Shown: positions 18,044-26,269, counted from the stretch's first letter. The stretch is 64,000 nucleotides of DNA from DATKOF01 sp035524795 (GCA_035524795.1 DATKOF010000021.1:12034-76033); one strand, 5' to 3'. The notes: generated from the letters alone by a model not told the origin. Program-made: numbers and translations.

Positions 18044-18748
18044 ATGAAACCGGTAGCTGTTTTCAGACACACCCCGACCGAAGGGCCGGGCTATTTTGCC
18101 ACATATCTGGACACCCATCGCATCCCGTGGCGGTTAATCGCAGTGGATGCCGGCGAAACGGTGCCGGCCGATCCGCGCGCTTTCAGCGGGCTGGTTTTCA
18201 TGGGCGGTCCGATGAGCGTCAACGACGATCTGCCGTGGATCGCGCCGGCGTTGCAGTTGATCCGCGACGCGGTCACCGCCGATGTGCCGGTGCTCGGCCA
18301 TTGCCTCGGCAGCCAGCTGATGTCGAAGGCGCTCGGCGGCGCCGTCACGCGCAACCGGGTCAAGGAAATCGGCTGGGGCGAAGTCCGCATCCCCGACCAT
18401 CCTGCGGCGCGGCAGTGGTTCGGCGACGTGCCGGCGTTCGTCGCATTCCACTGGCATGGCGAGACGTTCAGCCTGCCGTCTGGCGCTGAACGCATGCTGA
18501 CCAACGGCAATTGCGACAACCAGGCGTTCGCGCTCGGCAAGCATCTCGGCATGCAGTGCCATATCGAAATGACTCCGCAGCTGATCGCCAGCTGGTGCGA
18601 CAACGGTGCGCGGGAAATCGCCGAGAGCGACAGCCCGGCGGTGCAGTCGGCGGCGGAAATCGAGAACGCCATCGGACGTCATCTGCCGGCGCTCCACCAC
18701 GTCGCCAACACCGTTTACGGGCGCTGGGTGCGCGGGCTCAGCGAATAG
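18044..18748 (+). CDS. Class I glutamine amidotransferase-like protein
   Basis: 234 residues. The class I GATase fold is shown by FMGGPMSVND, the nucleophile elbow GHCLGSQLMSKALGG with C87, and the later HWHGETFSLP with the catalytic His. Proteins of this GMP-synthase-like group are annotated as glutamine amidotransferases or gamma-glutamyl-peptide hydrolases; there is no fused synthetase domain. The ATG at 18044 has no Shine-Dalgarno: the stretch in front of it is CCTCCC, which is the ribosome-binding site of the opposite gene. It converges with yajQ with 9 bp between stops. Confidence 0.85.
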   Translation: MKPVAVFRHTPTEGPGYFATYLDTHRIPWRLIAVDAGETVPADPRAFSGLVFMGGPMSVNDDLPWIAPALQLIRDAVTADVPVLGHCLGSQLMSKALGGAVTRNRVKEIGWGEVRIPDHPAARQWFGDVPAFVAFHWHGETFSLPSGAERMLTNGNCDNQAFALGKHLGMQCHIEMTPQLIASWCDNGAREIAESDSPAVQSAAEIENAIGRHLPALHHVANTVYGRWVRGLSE

Positions 18749-18757
18749 ACACCGCCG

Positions 18758-19249
18758 CTAATCGCGGAAATTCTTGTACTGGAGCGGGAAGTCGGTGATG
18801 TTCTTGCGCACCAGCGCGATCACTTCCTGCAGCGTGTCCTTTTTCGCGCCCGACACGCGCACCGCGTCGCCCTGGATGCTGGCCTGCGCCTTCAGCTTGC
18901 TGTCCTTGACCAGCTTGACGATTTTCTTCGCCAGTTCCTGTTCGACGCCGCTGCGCACCGTCACCGGCTGTTTGATCTTGCCGCCGCCGATCTTCTCGAC
19001 CGTGCCGGGATCCAGCGCGCGCACGTCGACGCCGCGCTTGGCGAGCTTGCCGACCAGCACGTCCTTGACCTGGCCGAGCTTGAACTCGTCGTCGGCGAAC
19101 ACCATCAGCACCTTGTCCTGATCCTGAAGCTCGACGCGCGCGTCAGAGCCCTTGAAATCGAAGCGGTTCGAAATTTCCTTGTTGCACTGGTCGAGTGCGT
19201 TGCGCACCTCGACCTGATTGACCTCGGAGACGATGTCGAACGAAGGCAT
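18758..19249 (-). CDS. yajQ: YajQ family cyclic-di-GMP-binding protein
   Basis: 163 residues, exactly the length of E. coli YajQ. The start MPSFDIVSEVNQVEVRNALD, the NRFDFKGSDA motif and the C-terminal FPLQYKNFRD are diagnostic. Two-domain nucleotide-binding fold; some homologues bind cyclic di-GMP and modulate transcription factors. The reading frame continues upstream through the argG region, but the ATG at 19249 is the family start. It lies downstream of argG on the same strand, 26 bp from its stop. Confidence 0.95.
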   Translation of the reverse strand: MPSFDIVSEVNQVEVRNALDQCNKEISNRFDFKGSDARVELQDQDKVLMVFADDEFKLGQVKDVLVGKLAKRGVDVRALDPGTVEKIGGGKIKQPVTVRSGVEQELAKKIVKLVKDSKLKAQASIQGDAVRVSGAKKDTLQEVIALVRKNITDFPLQYKNFRD

Positions 19250-19275
19250 GGCGCGAACCCGTCTTGAGACGAGTT

Positions 19276-20493
19276 TTACTGTTTCCGGCGCCGCCGCGCG
19301 CCGATCCGCAGCCGCAGCGCGTTGAGGCGGATAAAGCCGGCGGCGTCCTCCTGATTGTAGGCGCCGGCGTCGTCCTCGAAGGTCGCGATCGTGGAGTCGA
19401 ACAGCGAATCGCTGTTCGATTCGCGGCCGGCGACGATCACGTTGCCCTTGTAGAGCTTGAGCCGCACGCGGCCGTTGACGTGGCGCTGCGTGTGGTCGAT
19501 CAGCGTCTGCAGCGCGCGCCGCTCCGGGCTCCACCAGTAGCCGTTGTAGATCAGCGTCGCGTAGCGCGGCATCAGGTCGTCCTTCAGGTGCGCGACCTCG
19601 CGGTCGAGCGTCAGCGACTCGATCGCGCGGTGCGCCTTCAGCATGATGGTGCCGCCCGGCGTCTCGTAGCAGCCGCGCGACTTCATGCCGACGTAGCGGT
19701 TCTCGACCAGGTCGAGGCGGCCGATGCCGTGCTTGCCGCCGAGCCTGTTCAGCGTTGCCAGCACGTTGGCCGGCGACAGTTTGCGGCCGTTGACGGCGAC
19801 AATGTCGCCGCGCTTGTAATCGAGCGTCACGTACTCGGCGCGGTTCGGCGCTTTTTCCGGCGACACCGTCCAGCGCCACATCGATTCCTCCGGCGCGCGC
19901 GCCGGGTCTTCCAGCACGCCGCCTTCGTACGAGATGTGCAGCAGGTTGGCGTCCATCGAATACGGTGAGCCGCCTTTCTTTTTCATCTCGACCGGGATGC
20001 CGTGCTGCTGCGCGTATTCGAGCAGCTTCTCGCGCGAAGTCAGGTCCCACTCGCGCCACGGCGCGATGATGCGCACGTTCGGCATCAGCGCGTAGGCGCC
20101 GACCTCGAAGCGCACCTGATCGTTGCCCTTGCCGGTTGCGCCGTGTGCGATGGCGTCGGCACCGGTCTTCTTCGCGATTTCGACCAGACGTTTCGAGATC
20201 AGCGGCCGCGCGATCGAGGTGCCGAGCAGGTATTCGCCCTCATAGACGGTGTTGGCGCGGAACATCGGGAACACGAAATCGCGCACGAATTCCTCGCGCA
20301 GGTCATCGATGAAGATTTCCCTGACGCCGAGTTTCTTCGCCTTCGCGCGCGCCGGCGCCAGCTCCTCGCCCTGGCCGATATCGGCGGTAAACGTGACGAC
20401 CTCGCAGCCGTAGACATCCTGCAGCCATTTCAGGATGACGGAAGTATCCAGCCCGCCCGAGTAGGCGAGCACGACTTTTCTGATCGCGGGCAT
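19276..20493 (-). CDS. argG: Argininosuccinate synthase
   Basis: 405 residues. It joins citrulline and aspartate, with ATP, in arginine synthesis. The PP-loop VVLAYSGGLDTSVILKWLQ, the GKGNDQVRFE segment and the C-terminal RESNSDSLFDSTIATFED are intact. ATG at 20493 gives MPAIRKVVLAYS; an ATG two codons upstream (20499) is equally possible. argD-argF lie 3-5 kb away on the same strand, separated by unrelated genes. One copy of a 47-bp direct repeat lies 67 bp upstream of the start. Confidence 0.96.
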   Translation of the reverse strand: MPAIRKVVLAYSGGLDTSVILKWLQDVYGCEVVTFTADIGQGEELAPARAKAKKLGVREIFIDDLREEFVRDFVFPMFRANTVYEGEYLLGTSIARPLISKRLVEIAKKTGADAIAHGATGKGNDQVRFEVGAYALMPNVRIIAPWREWDLTSREKLLEYAQQHGIPVEMKKKGGSPYSMDANLLHISYEGGVLEDPARAPEESMWRWTVSPEKAPNRAEYVTLDYKRGDIVAVNGRKLSPANVLATLNRLGGKHGIGRLDLVENRYVGMKSRGCYETPGGTIMLKAHRAIESLTLDREVAHLKDDLMPRYATLIYNGYWWSPERRALQTLIDHTQRHVNGRVRLKLYKGNVIVAGRESNSDSLFDSTIATFEDDAGAYNQEDAAGFIRLNALRLRIGARRRRKQ

Positions 20494-20559
20494 CAACATG
20501 GCAGCGGCGGTGCAAAGGGCGGTATTATAGCGGAGCGGATGAAACAACCCGAGATATAG

Positions 20560-20606
20560 GAAATGCTTAGGTGAGGATGAAAAGGAAAATCAAGCGCGGC
20601 CCTTTT
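20560..20606. repeat. Direct repeat, left copy, flanking a HEPN-like ORF
   Basis: 47-bp sequence starting GAAATGCTTAGGTGAGGATG, matched at 21094-21140 by a second copy with 6 mismatches by hand alignment. Each copy holds AAAGG...CCTTT, able to form a short hairpin. The two copies bracket the ORF at 20626-21084 in the same orientation. Confidence 0.85.
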
Positions 20607-20625
20607 ATTTTAATTATTTAACACT

Positions 20626-21084
20626 ATGTCGGTAGCGAACGACGGGGATGTGATTCGTGGATTGGGGTTTGTGGCGCTCTATGCTGCTTATCTTGAAGAA
20701 CAGATTGATAATCTGTTGTTCATGCTTTGTCCAATAGAGCCATTCCCGGAAAATGAACAACGCTGGCCAACGAGCCGAAAAATCGAGAAAGCCCAGCGTT
20801 TAATCACCGCATTAGAGTTCGATTACCGTGATGACTTGCTTGCGAACCTAGACACCTCAAGGCAACTATTCGACTGGCGAAACGAGGTAATTCACGGTCG
20901 GATTTATGCCAATTTTGATCGACCAGACACTTTAAGGTCTGGGCGTCCTAATGTGCCGGACCGTGTAGTGAAGGCAAGCGAACTCTATGACCTAGCCAAT
21001 AACCTGGACGAAGCCCGGTCTGCAGTCCTTAGGCCATTAATCTTCCAAATCCCTAGGGCATTGCGAGATAAAATTCCAAATTAG
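20626..21084 (+). CDS. HEPN-like hypothetical protein between direct repeats
   Basis: 152 residues, no clear homologue recognised. Predominantly helical and charged. Residues 85-90 read RNEVIH, an R-x4-H pattern like the catalytic motif of HEPN ribonucleases, set in the sort of helix (QLFDWRNEVIHGRIY) seen in small HEPN and abortive-infection proteins. That assignment is inference. Base composition is lower in GC than the neighbours (23 of 60 bases G or C at 20701-20760). Codons such as ATA, TTA and AGG are common. No good Shine-Dalgarno precedes the ATG, in an AT-rich leader. Likely laterally acquired. Confidence 0.7.
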   Translation: MSVANDGDVIRGLGFVALYAAYLEEQIDNLLFMLCPIEPFPENEQRWPTSRKIEKAQRLITALEFDYRDDLLANLDTSRQLFDWRNEVIHGRIYANFDRPDTLRSGRPNVPDRVVKASELYDLANNLDEARSAVLRPLIFQIPRALRDKIPN

Positions 21085-21093
21085 GACACTACC

Positions 21094-21140
21094 GAAATGC
21101 TTGGATGAGGATAAAAAGGAAAATCGAGCGTGGCCCTTTC
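21094..21140. repeat. Direct repeat, right copy
   Basis: Second copy of the repeat at 20560-20606 (GAAATGCTTGGATGAGGATA onward), beginning 9 bp after the stop of the HEPN-like ORF. AAAGG...CCTTT in the repeat could act as a weak terminator for that ORF. Confidence 0.85.
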
Positions 21141-21236
21141 CTTGCCCACATTTCACGCATCATCGGCAATCGAGCGGTCGATATTGCGTTCCAGTAATTA
21201 GAATACTGGCAGGGAGAGCTTGCAGTAGAAATTATT

Positions 21237-21671
21237 CTAACGGCAATTTTGTACACAGTATTTCTCAACCCGATAGCCATACGTTGCCAAACAACTTTGC
21301 AGCACTGCAGCGCCTGTCTGGGCACCTGCATTGTTCACTTCCATGGCATCGTTAAATCCTCCCGCAAATCCTCTATATTGTCCTGCTGTCTGTGGTGTGC
21401 AATTTGTATTTCCCGAATAGGAGCCTGCGGCCGAATAACCCGTTGTATTGCAGTTATATCCAGTTACTTGGTTGTTGCGATTGTTTATCATCGCTTGTGC
21501 ATTTGTTTCTGCATTCGTTTTTGCTAATTGCGCTTGGGGAACGCAAATTGCGGCTGCTTGCTCTTCGTTAACTGAGGGGTTGGAGGTGATCGGAACCAAC
21601 CTAGTTTGATATTGGGGTAACGCGCATGCCGTAGCAATTACTGATAAGACCACTATTATTGATTTTTTCAT
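21237..21671 (-). CDS. Small exported protein, possible lipoprotein, unknown function
   Basis: 144 residues. The N-terminus MKKSIIVVLSVIATACALP is a signal peptide; C16 in IATAC could be a lipidated cysteine, although the lipobox is not canonical. The mature part is rich in Asn, Gln, Thr, Ala and Gly, with six further cysteines (for example NCNTTG, NCTPQ, and QSCLATYGYRVEKYCVQNC at the end). The ending resembles many small proteobacterial outer-membrane-associated proteins, but no family is recognised. GGAGGAGG stands just upstream of the ATG. GC is low, like the preceding ORF. Confidence 0.7.
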   Translation of the reverse strand: MKKSIIVVLSVIATACALPQYQTRLVPITSNPSVNEEQAAAICVPQAQLAKTNAETNAQAMINNRNNQVTGYNCNTTGYSAAGSYSGNTNCTPQTAGQYRGFAGGFNDAMEVNNAGAQTGAAVLQSCLATYGYRVEKYCVQNCR

Positions 21672-21796
21672 AACCTCCTCCCTTGCGTGTGGTAGTGAGT
21701 GATACGATCAGAAGGGGACGCACACCTTTAAATTAGCGGTTGTACACATCGGATGATAGCGTGCTCGAGCAACAAAGAAAGGAACCGGGGCTCGAA

Positions 21797-22300
21797 TTAT
21801 TGTCCTGCAGGCGTATTGGTCTCACTTGTTGATTTGTCCGCTTTCTTGTCCGCTGTTTCCGGCGGCGTCCCATCCATCACTATCGGCCGGCTCTGCTCCT
21901 CCTGTTTCTTCGCCAGCGCCTGATTGTAGTCGGTCTTCACCTCGTCCATTTTTTTCGTCAACTGATAATAGACGATGCCGGTCAGTGTTGCCGCGAGCGC
22001 GGCGAAGATCACTGTCTGGATGCCAAGCTTGCGGCGCGATTTTTTGTCATCGGGGAAGAACATCAACTGGATGCCGGATGCATCGGCCGCCAGCTTGGCG
22101 TCGTACTTGACGCGCTGTTCGTGATCGGACAGCAACTGGTGGCCGTCGCGCAGCAGCTTCATTTCTGCGACCGATTCCGCGGTGCCGCGCACGCTGGTGG
22201 TCACGTTCAGCCTGGCGACGGCCGCTTCATAGGCGGCGTCAAGCCTGGCCTGGTCGGCGTCGTGGGCGACGCCGAGGATTTCGTAGAATGACCGTTTCAT
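21797..22300 (-). CDS. J-domain-like protein with one membrane helix
   Basis: 167 residues. Residues 1-70 (KRSFYEILGVAHDADQARLDAAYEAAV...HQLLSDHEQRVKYDAKL) look like a DnaJ N-terminal domain, but the His-Pro-Asp tripeptide needed to stimulate Hsp70 ATPase is absent. A hydrophobic helix at about 100-120 (TVIFAALAATLTGIVYYQL) is followed by a charged coiled-coil-like tail rich in Lys, Glu and Gln. ATG 22300 with GGGAAG upstream is preferred over an upstream in-frame ATG at 22342. Role unknown; perhaps a degenerate membrane co-chaperone. Confidence 0.75.
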   Translation of the reverse strand: MKRSFYEILGVAHDADQARLDAAYEAAVARLNVTTSVRGTAESVAEMKLLRDGHQLLSDHEQRVKYDAKLAADASGIQLMFFPDDKKSRRKLGIQTVIFAALAATLTGIVYYQLTKKMDEVKTDYNQALAKKQEEQSRPIVMDGTPPETADKKADKSTSETNTPAGQ

Positions 22301-22670
22301 GACGGCTTCCCTTGGTCCCGCTGGCGCGATCCGGCCCAGCAATCAGGCAATTGTATGCCCGGCGGCAGGAATCCGGGTATTGTTTCCGCGCGCACGGCTG
22401 ATCCTTGCTTCTTCCGGATCATGAAGCGCGCTGCGTTCAGAAAATCATCGTTCCGTCATCACCTTGGCCCGGCGCCCGATCTTTTTCCCGGAACGAATAT
22501 CTCATTGATGGCGGAATGGTCTAATCGGCGCATAGCCTCGTGAGGTTTATCACGAACGGCTGCAATAATCGGTAGCTACTCTCTGCATGGACAGAATGAA
22601 GAAAGTGCGTTGCCGGCGCGGGAACGGGTTCTGTGTTGAATTCATTTATTGCGGAAGGGGATGAATAATC
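22301..22670. other. Intergenic region without recognised gene
   Basis: 370 bp between divergent genes. It must contain the promoters of the J-domain-like gene and the PEP-CTERM gene. The only structure seen is a short inverted repeat, CGTGA...TCACG near 22540-22555. No protein or RNA gene is supported. Confidence 0.6.
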
Positions 22671-23546
22671 ATGCGTAGAATCAAATACGGTAAATTTCTT
22701 GCGACCGCTGCGCTGTTTGCGGCCTGTGGCGCGGCTCATGCGGCCAGCTTCACGGCCGGCGGCTATACGCAGAATTTCGACGGCATGGGGACGGGAACAA
22801 CGCTTCCCACGGACTGGACCGCATGGTCGATCACGACGGGATTGAACAGCCATTACCAGTGGACGACGTCGATCCCCGGCTCCGATGTCGGCGGCGGCAC
22901 CAGCGAAACCATTACCTCGGCGCTGTTCGACACCGCGATTACCAATTCCACCAAGAGTGCGCGTCCCTATAACATCGCACACGGCACCTCGACCGACCGG
23001 GTGCTGGCCACTTCACCTACAGGGGACGACGGCATCGCCCTGCAGTTGTCGCTGACCAACGATACCGGCGCGACCGTCAACAGTTTCAACATCAGCTACG
23101 ACATCGACAAGTTTTACGACGGCGACAAGCAGTCGAGCATCGACAGCAGCGTGCCCGTTGGCGAAGAGCTTCCCGGCTACCAGTTGTTCTACAGCGTGAA
23201 CGGCGGGGCGTGGACCAACGTTGCGGCGCTGAATCCGGTCAGCACCGCGGACGGCGTCCATCCGGTGGTTCCGGTCGGCACCGTCAACAACAACGGCGTC
23301 AACGGTCCGGTCGACTATACGGTGACTTCGATCAGCAACGCGTTTGTCGATCTCAGCACGGCATGGGGCGCCGGACAGACCCTGCTGCTGAGGTGGGTCG
23401 ACGACAACGCCGTCAACATTTCGGCCGACCAGATCATCGGTCTCAATAATGTGAGCATCGCGGCGGTGCCGGAACCCGGGACTTATGCTTTACTGATGGC
23501 CGGTCTGGGCCTGGTCGGATTCGCCGCGCGCCGCCGTCGCGGCTGA
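22671..23546 (+). CDS. PEP-CTERM sorting-domain protein
   Basis: 291 residues. Signal peptide MRRIKYGKFLATAALFAACGAAHA, a Ser/Thr/Asn/Gly-rich secreted domain of about 230 residues, and a C-terminal PEP-CTERM signal: VPEPGTYALL, a hydrophobic helix, and the basic tail AARRRRG. Such proteins are processed by exosortase (EpsH) and tied to exopolysaccharide or biofilm matrix. The middle domain (NFDGMGTGTTLP, later SADQIIGLNNVSI) looks like a beta-sandwich adhesin-type domain of unknown ligand. No exosortase lies in the window. AAGGGGA precedes the ATG by about 10 bp. Confidence 0.92.
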   Translation: MRRIKYGKFLATAALFAACGAAHAASFTAGGYTQNFDGMGTGTTLPTDWTAWSITTGLNSHYQWTTSIPGSDVGGGTSETITSALFDTAITNSTKSARPYNIAHGTSTDRVLATSPTGDDGIALQLSLTNDTGATVNSFNISYDIDKFYDGDKQSSIDSSVPVGEELPGYQLFYSVNGGAWTNVAALNPVSTADGVHPVVPVGTVNNNGVNGPVDYTVTSISNAFVDLSTAWGAGQTLLLRWVDDNAVNISADQIIGLNNVSIAAVPEPGTYALLMAGLGLVGFAARRRRG

Positions 23547-23561
23547 GCGGGGCGGGGCGAA

Positions 23562-23591
23562 AGCAGGAGAGCGCACCGGCGCTTTTCTGCT
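23562..23591. terminator. Hairpin between convergent PEP-CTERM gene and argF
   Basis: 13-bp stem AGCAGGAGAGCGC / GCGCTTTTCTGCT (two G-U pairs) with loop ACCG, between two convergent stops. There is no U-tract on either side, so terminator function is uncertain. Confidence 0.45.
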
Positions 23592-23619
23592 GACCGCGGC
23601 GGCGGTATTCGTACCGCAA

Positions 23620-24540
23620 TCAGACCAGGGTGCGGCCGAGCAGCAGGAACTCGAGCAGCGCCTTCTGCACGTGCAGCCGGTTTTCCGCTTCGTCCCACAC
23701 CACTGACTGCGGGCCGTCGATGACGTCGGCCGCGACTTCCTCGCCGCGGTGCGCGGGCAGGCAGTGCATGAACAGCGCGTTCGGCTTGGCGGCGCGCATC
23801 ATTTCGGCATCCACCTGCCAGTCCTCGAAGTCGCGCTTGCGTTCTTCGTTTTCGGCTTCGAAGCCCATGCTGGTCCAGACGTCGGTCGTCACCAGATCGA
23901 CGCCGCGCGCGGCGGCCAGCGGGTCGCGGAATTCCTCGTAGTGGTCGGTGCCGTAGAGTCCGGCGCGCTCGGGCTCGACTTCGTAGCCGGGCGGCGTCGA
24001 AACGTGAACGTTGAAATCGAACACTTCGGCCGCTTGCAGCCAGGTGTTGCAGACGTTGTTCGAGTCGCCGATCCAGGCCACGGTGCGGCCCTTGATCGCG
24101 CCGCGCTGCTCGACGAAGGTGAAGATGTCGGCGAGGATCTGGCACGGATGGTATTCGGTGGTCAGCGCGTTGATGACCGGCACGCGCGAGTGCGCGGCGA
24201 AGCGCTCGATGATGTCCTGCCCGAAAGTGCGGATGGCGACGATGTCGACCATGCGCGAAATCACGCGCGCGACGTCCTCGATCGGCTCGCCGCGCCCCAT
24301 CTGCGTGTCCTGCGTCATCAATGTGATCACCGAGCCGCCGAGCTGATTCATGCCGGCTTCGAACGAGACGCGGGTGCGCGTGGACTGCTTGTCGAACACC
24401 AGCGCCAGCGTGCGGTCAACCAGCGGCTGATACGGCTCGTAGCTTTTGAACTTGCTCTTGATCCAGCGCGTGCGCGCGAACAGATACTCGTAGTCGGCGA
24501 GCGAAAAGTCGTTGAACTGCAGGTAATGCCGGAGTTCCAT
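23620..24540 (-). CDS. argF: Ornithine carbamoyltransferase
   Basis: 306 residues. It makes citrulline from ornithine and carbamoyl phosphate. The carbamoyl-phosphate loop KQSTRTRVSFE, EYHPCQILADI, and the ornithine-side FMHCLPAHRGEEV are intact. ATG at 24540 gives MELRHYLQFNDFS, the family start. It lies 19 bp downstream of argD on the same strand and is probably cotranscribed. Confidence 0.96.
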   Translation of the reverse strand: MELRHYLQFNDFSLADYEYLFARTRWIKSKFKSYEPYQPLVDRTLALVFDKQSTRTRVSFEAGMNQLGGSVITLMTQDTQMGRGEPIEDVARVISRMVDIVAIRTFGQDIIERFAAHSRVPVINALTTEYHPCQILADIFTFVEQRGAIKGRTVAWIGDSNNVCNTWLQAAEVFDFNVHVSTPPGYEVEPERAGLYGTDHYEEFRDPLAAARGVDLVTTDVWTSMGFEAENEERKRDFEDWQVDAEMMRAAKPNALFMHCLPAHRGEEVAADVIDGPQSVVWDEAENRLHVQKALLEFLLLGRTLV

Positions 24541-24559
24541 CGGAAAAGTCCGGCTGGAT

Positions 24560-25765
24560 TCAGGCGGTCTGCGCCGCCGGCTGCGCGCTGCCTTGGCGGG
24601 CAAGGAAGGCGGTAATCAGCGGCGCGAGGATTGCCACCAGCTGTTCCGCCTCGGCGCGCTTGATGACGAGCGGCGGCAGCAGCCGCACCACATTGTCGTG
24701 CGTGACATTGATCAGCAGTCCGGCGTCGAGCGCCAGCCTGACCAGTTCGCCGCACGGGTAATCGAGTTCGACGCCGATCATCAGCCCGCTGCCGCGCACT
24801 TCACGCACGCCGGCGACAGCCGCGAGTTTTGTCTTCAGTTCGCTGCGGATGAAGTCGCCGGTTGCGGCGGCGTTCGCCATCAGATTTTCGCTGTCGATGA
24901 TGTCGAGCGTCGCCAGCGCGGCGGTGCAGGCGAGCGGGTTGCCGCCGAACGTGGAGCCGTGGTTGCCGGGCTTGAACACGCCGGCGGCGGGGCCGGCGGC
25001 GAGGCAGGCGCCGATCGGCACGCCGTTGCCGAGCCCTTTGGCGAGCGTCATCACGTCGGGCCGCACGCCCGAGTGCTGAAACGCGAACCACTTGCCGGTG
25101 CGGCCGATGCCGCTCTGCACTTCGTCGAGCATCAGCAGCCACTGGTTGGCGTCGCAGATTTCGCGCAGTCCATGCAGGTAATCGGCGTGGCACAGGTTGA
25201 TGCCGGCTTCGCCCTGGATCAGCTCGACCAGCACCGCGACCACGTTGCGATTGTTCTCGGAGACTTTCCTGACCGCGCCCAGATCGTCGAACGGCACGCG
25301 CACGAACCCCGGCACCAGCGGCTCGAAACCGGCCTGCACCTTGCGGCTGCCGGTCGCCGACAGCGTCGCGATGGTGCGGCCGTGGAAAGCGTTTTCCATC
25401 ACGATCACGGCCGGCGCATCGATGCCTTTGCCGTGGCCGTAGAGCCGCGCCAGCTTGAGCGCCGCTTCGTTGGCTTCGCAACCGGAGTTGCAGAAGAACA
25501 TTTCGTCCATCCCGGAAATCGCGGCCAGCCGGTCGGCCAGCTGCTCCTGGCGTTCGATCCGGTAGAGGTTGGAAGTATGGATCAGCTTGCCGGCCTGCTC
25601 GGTAACTGCGCGGACGAACCCGGGATGGCTGTGGCCGAGTCCGCACACCGCGACGCCGGCGACGGCGTCGAGATAGCGCTTGCCGGCATGGTCCGACAGC
25701 CAGCAGCCGGCGCCGCTCTCGAACGCGAGCGGCAGCCGTTGATAGGTGTTCATCAAATGTGTCAT
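24560..25765 (-). CDS. argD: Acetylornithine aminotransferase
   Basis: 401 residues. PLP-dependent transaminase of arginine synthesis that may also serve in lysine synthesis. Start MTHLMNTYQRLPLAFESGAG fits the family; ATG at 25753 is a later alternative. The PLP lysine lies in MTLAKGLGNGVPIGA, and the LMLDEVQSGIGRTGKWF motif is present. It is the first gene of an argD-argF unit, placed after the rpsT terminator. Confidence 0.95.
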   Translation of the reverse strand: MTHLMNTYQRLPLAFESGAGCWLSDHAGKRYLDAVAGVAVCGLGHSHPGFVRAVTEQAGKLIHTSNLYRIERQEQLADRLAAISGMDEMFFCNSGCEANEAALKLARLYGHGKGIDAPAVIVMENAFHGRTIATLSATGSRKVQAGFEPLVPGFVRVPFDDLGAVRKVSENNRNVVAVLVELIQGEAGINLCHADYLHGLREICDANQWLLMLDEVQSGIGRTGKWFAFQHSGVRPDVMTLAKGLGNGVPIGACLAAGPAAGVFKPGNHGSTFGGNPLACTAALATLDIIDSENLMANAAATGDFIRSELKTKLAAVAGVREVRGSGLMIGVELDYPCGELVRLALDAGLLINVTHDNVVRLLPPLVIKRAEAEQLVAILAPLITAFLARQGSAQPAAQTA

Positions 25766-25781
25766 GGCCGGCTCAAAAAAC

Positions 25782-25807
25782 AATACGGCGGCTTACGCCG
25801 CCGTATT
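25782..25807 (-). terminator. Rho-independent terminator of rpsT
   Basis: Perfect 11-bp stem AATACGGCGGC / GCCGCCGTATT with a 4-nt loop. Read on the minus strand it is followed by TGTTTTTTG, giving a U-tract about 90 bp past the rpsT stop and just upstream of argD. Confidence 0.85.
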
Positions 25808-25897
25808 TTCAACGCCTATATTCGTCCAAACATGGCACCGGCGCAAGTGCAAAAAATAAACCGCGCCGGCGGCGGGCCGGAAGCCCGCGAACGGATG

Positions 25898-26164
25898 TCA
25901 GGCCGCCATTGCCTTGATGGCCGCGGACAGCCGGCTTTTGTGGCGGGCGGCCGCGTTTTTATGGATGATGTTTTTGTCGGCGATCGAATCGATGATCTTT
26001 GCCGACTGGCGGAACGCCTGTTGCGCTACCGTCTTGTCGCCGCCCGCGATCGCCTTGCGGACGTGCTTCAGCGCGCTGCGGATTTCGGAACGCAGGCTCG
26101 CGTTATGATGGCGGCGCTTGACGCCCTGCCGCGCGGCTTTTCTTGCTGATGCTGTATTGGCCAT
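25898..26164 (-). CDS. rpsT: 30S ribosomal protein S20
   Basis: 88 residues, Lys/Arg/Ala-rich and helical, with the family start MANTASARKAARQ and the segment KHVRKAIAGGDKTVAQQAF. It binds 16S rRNA early in 30S assembly. GGAGTTGGT precedes the ATG. It is divergent from murJ, the classical rpsT-mviN arrangement, with a -10-like TATCAT on the minus strand near 26199-26204. Confidence 0.97.
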   Translation of the reverse strand: MANTASARKAARQGVKRRHHNASLRSEIRSALKHVRKAIAGGDKTVAQQAFRQSAKIIDSIADKNIIHKNAAARHKSRLSAAIKAMAA

Positions 26165-26269
26165 ACCAACTCCGTACGCCGGACTGGAAAAAGGGCGGTA
26201 TGATACGGGCGTTTCCTTTTTTTCGCAAGAATAATCACCGGCTTATCCGGAACCTCGCGGCGATCCCCG

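Noticed and set aside
20560..21140. Integron-type cassette or phage attachment sites for the repeat-flanked ORF
   Set aside because: No attC core sites, integrase or tRNA end match the repeats; recorded only as direct repeats.
24593..26149. 518-codon plus-strand frame antisense to argD and rpsT
   Set aside because: Covers known genes on the other strand; no domain or ribosome-binding site.
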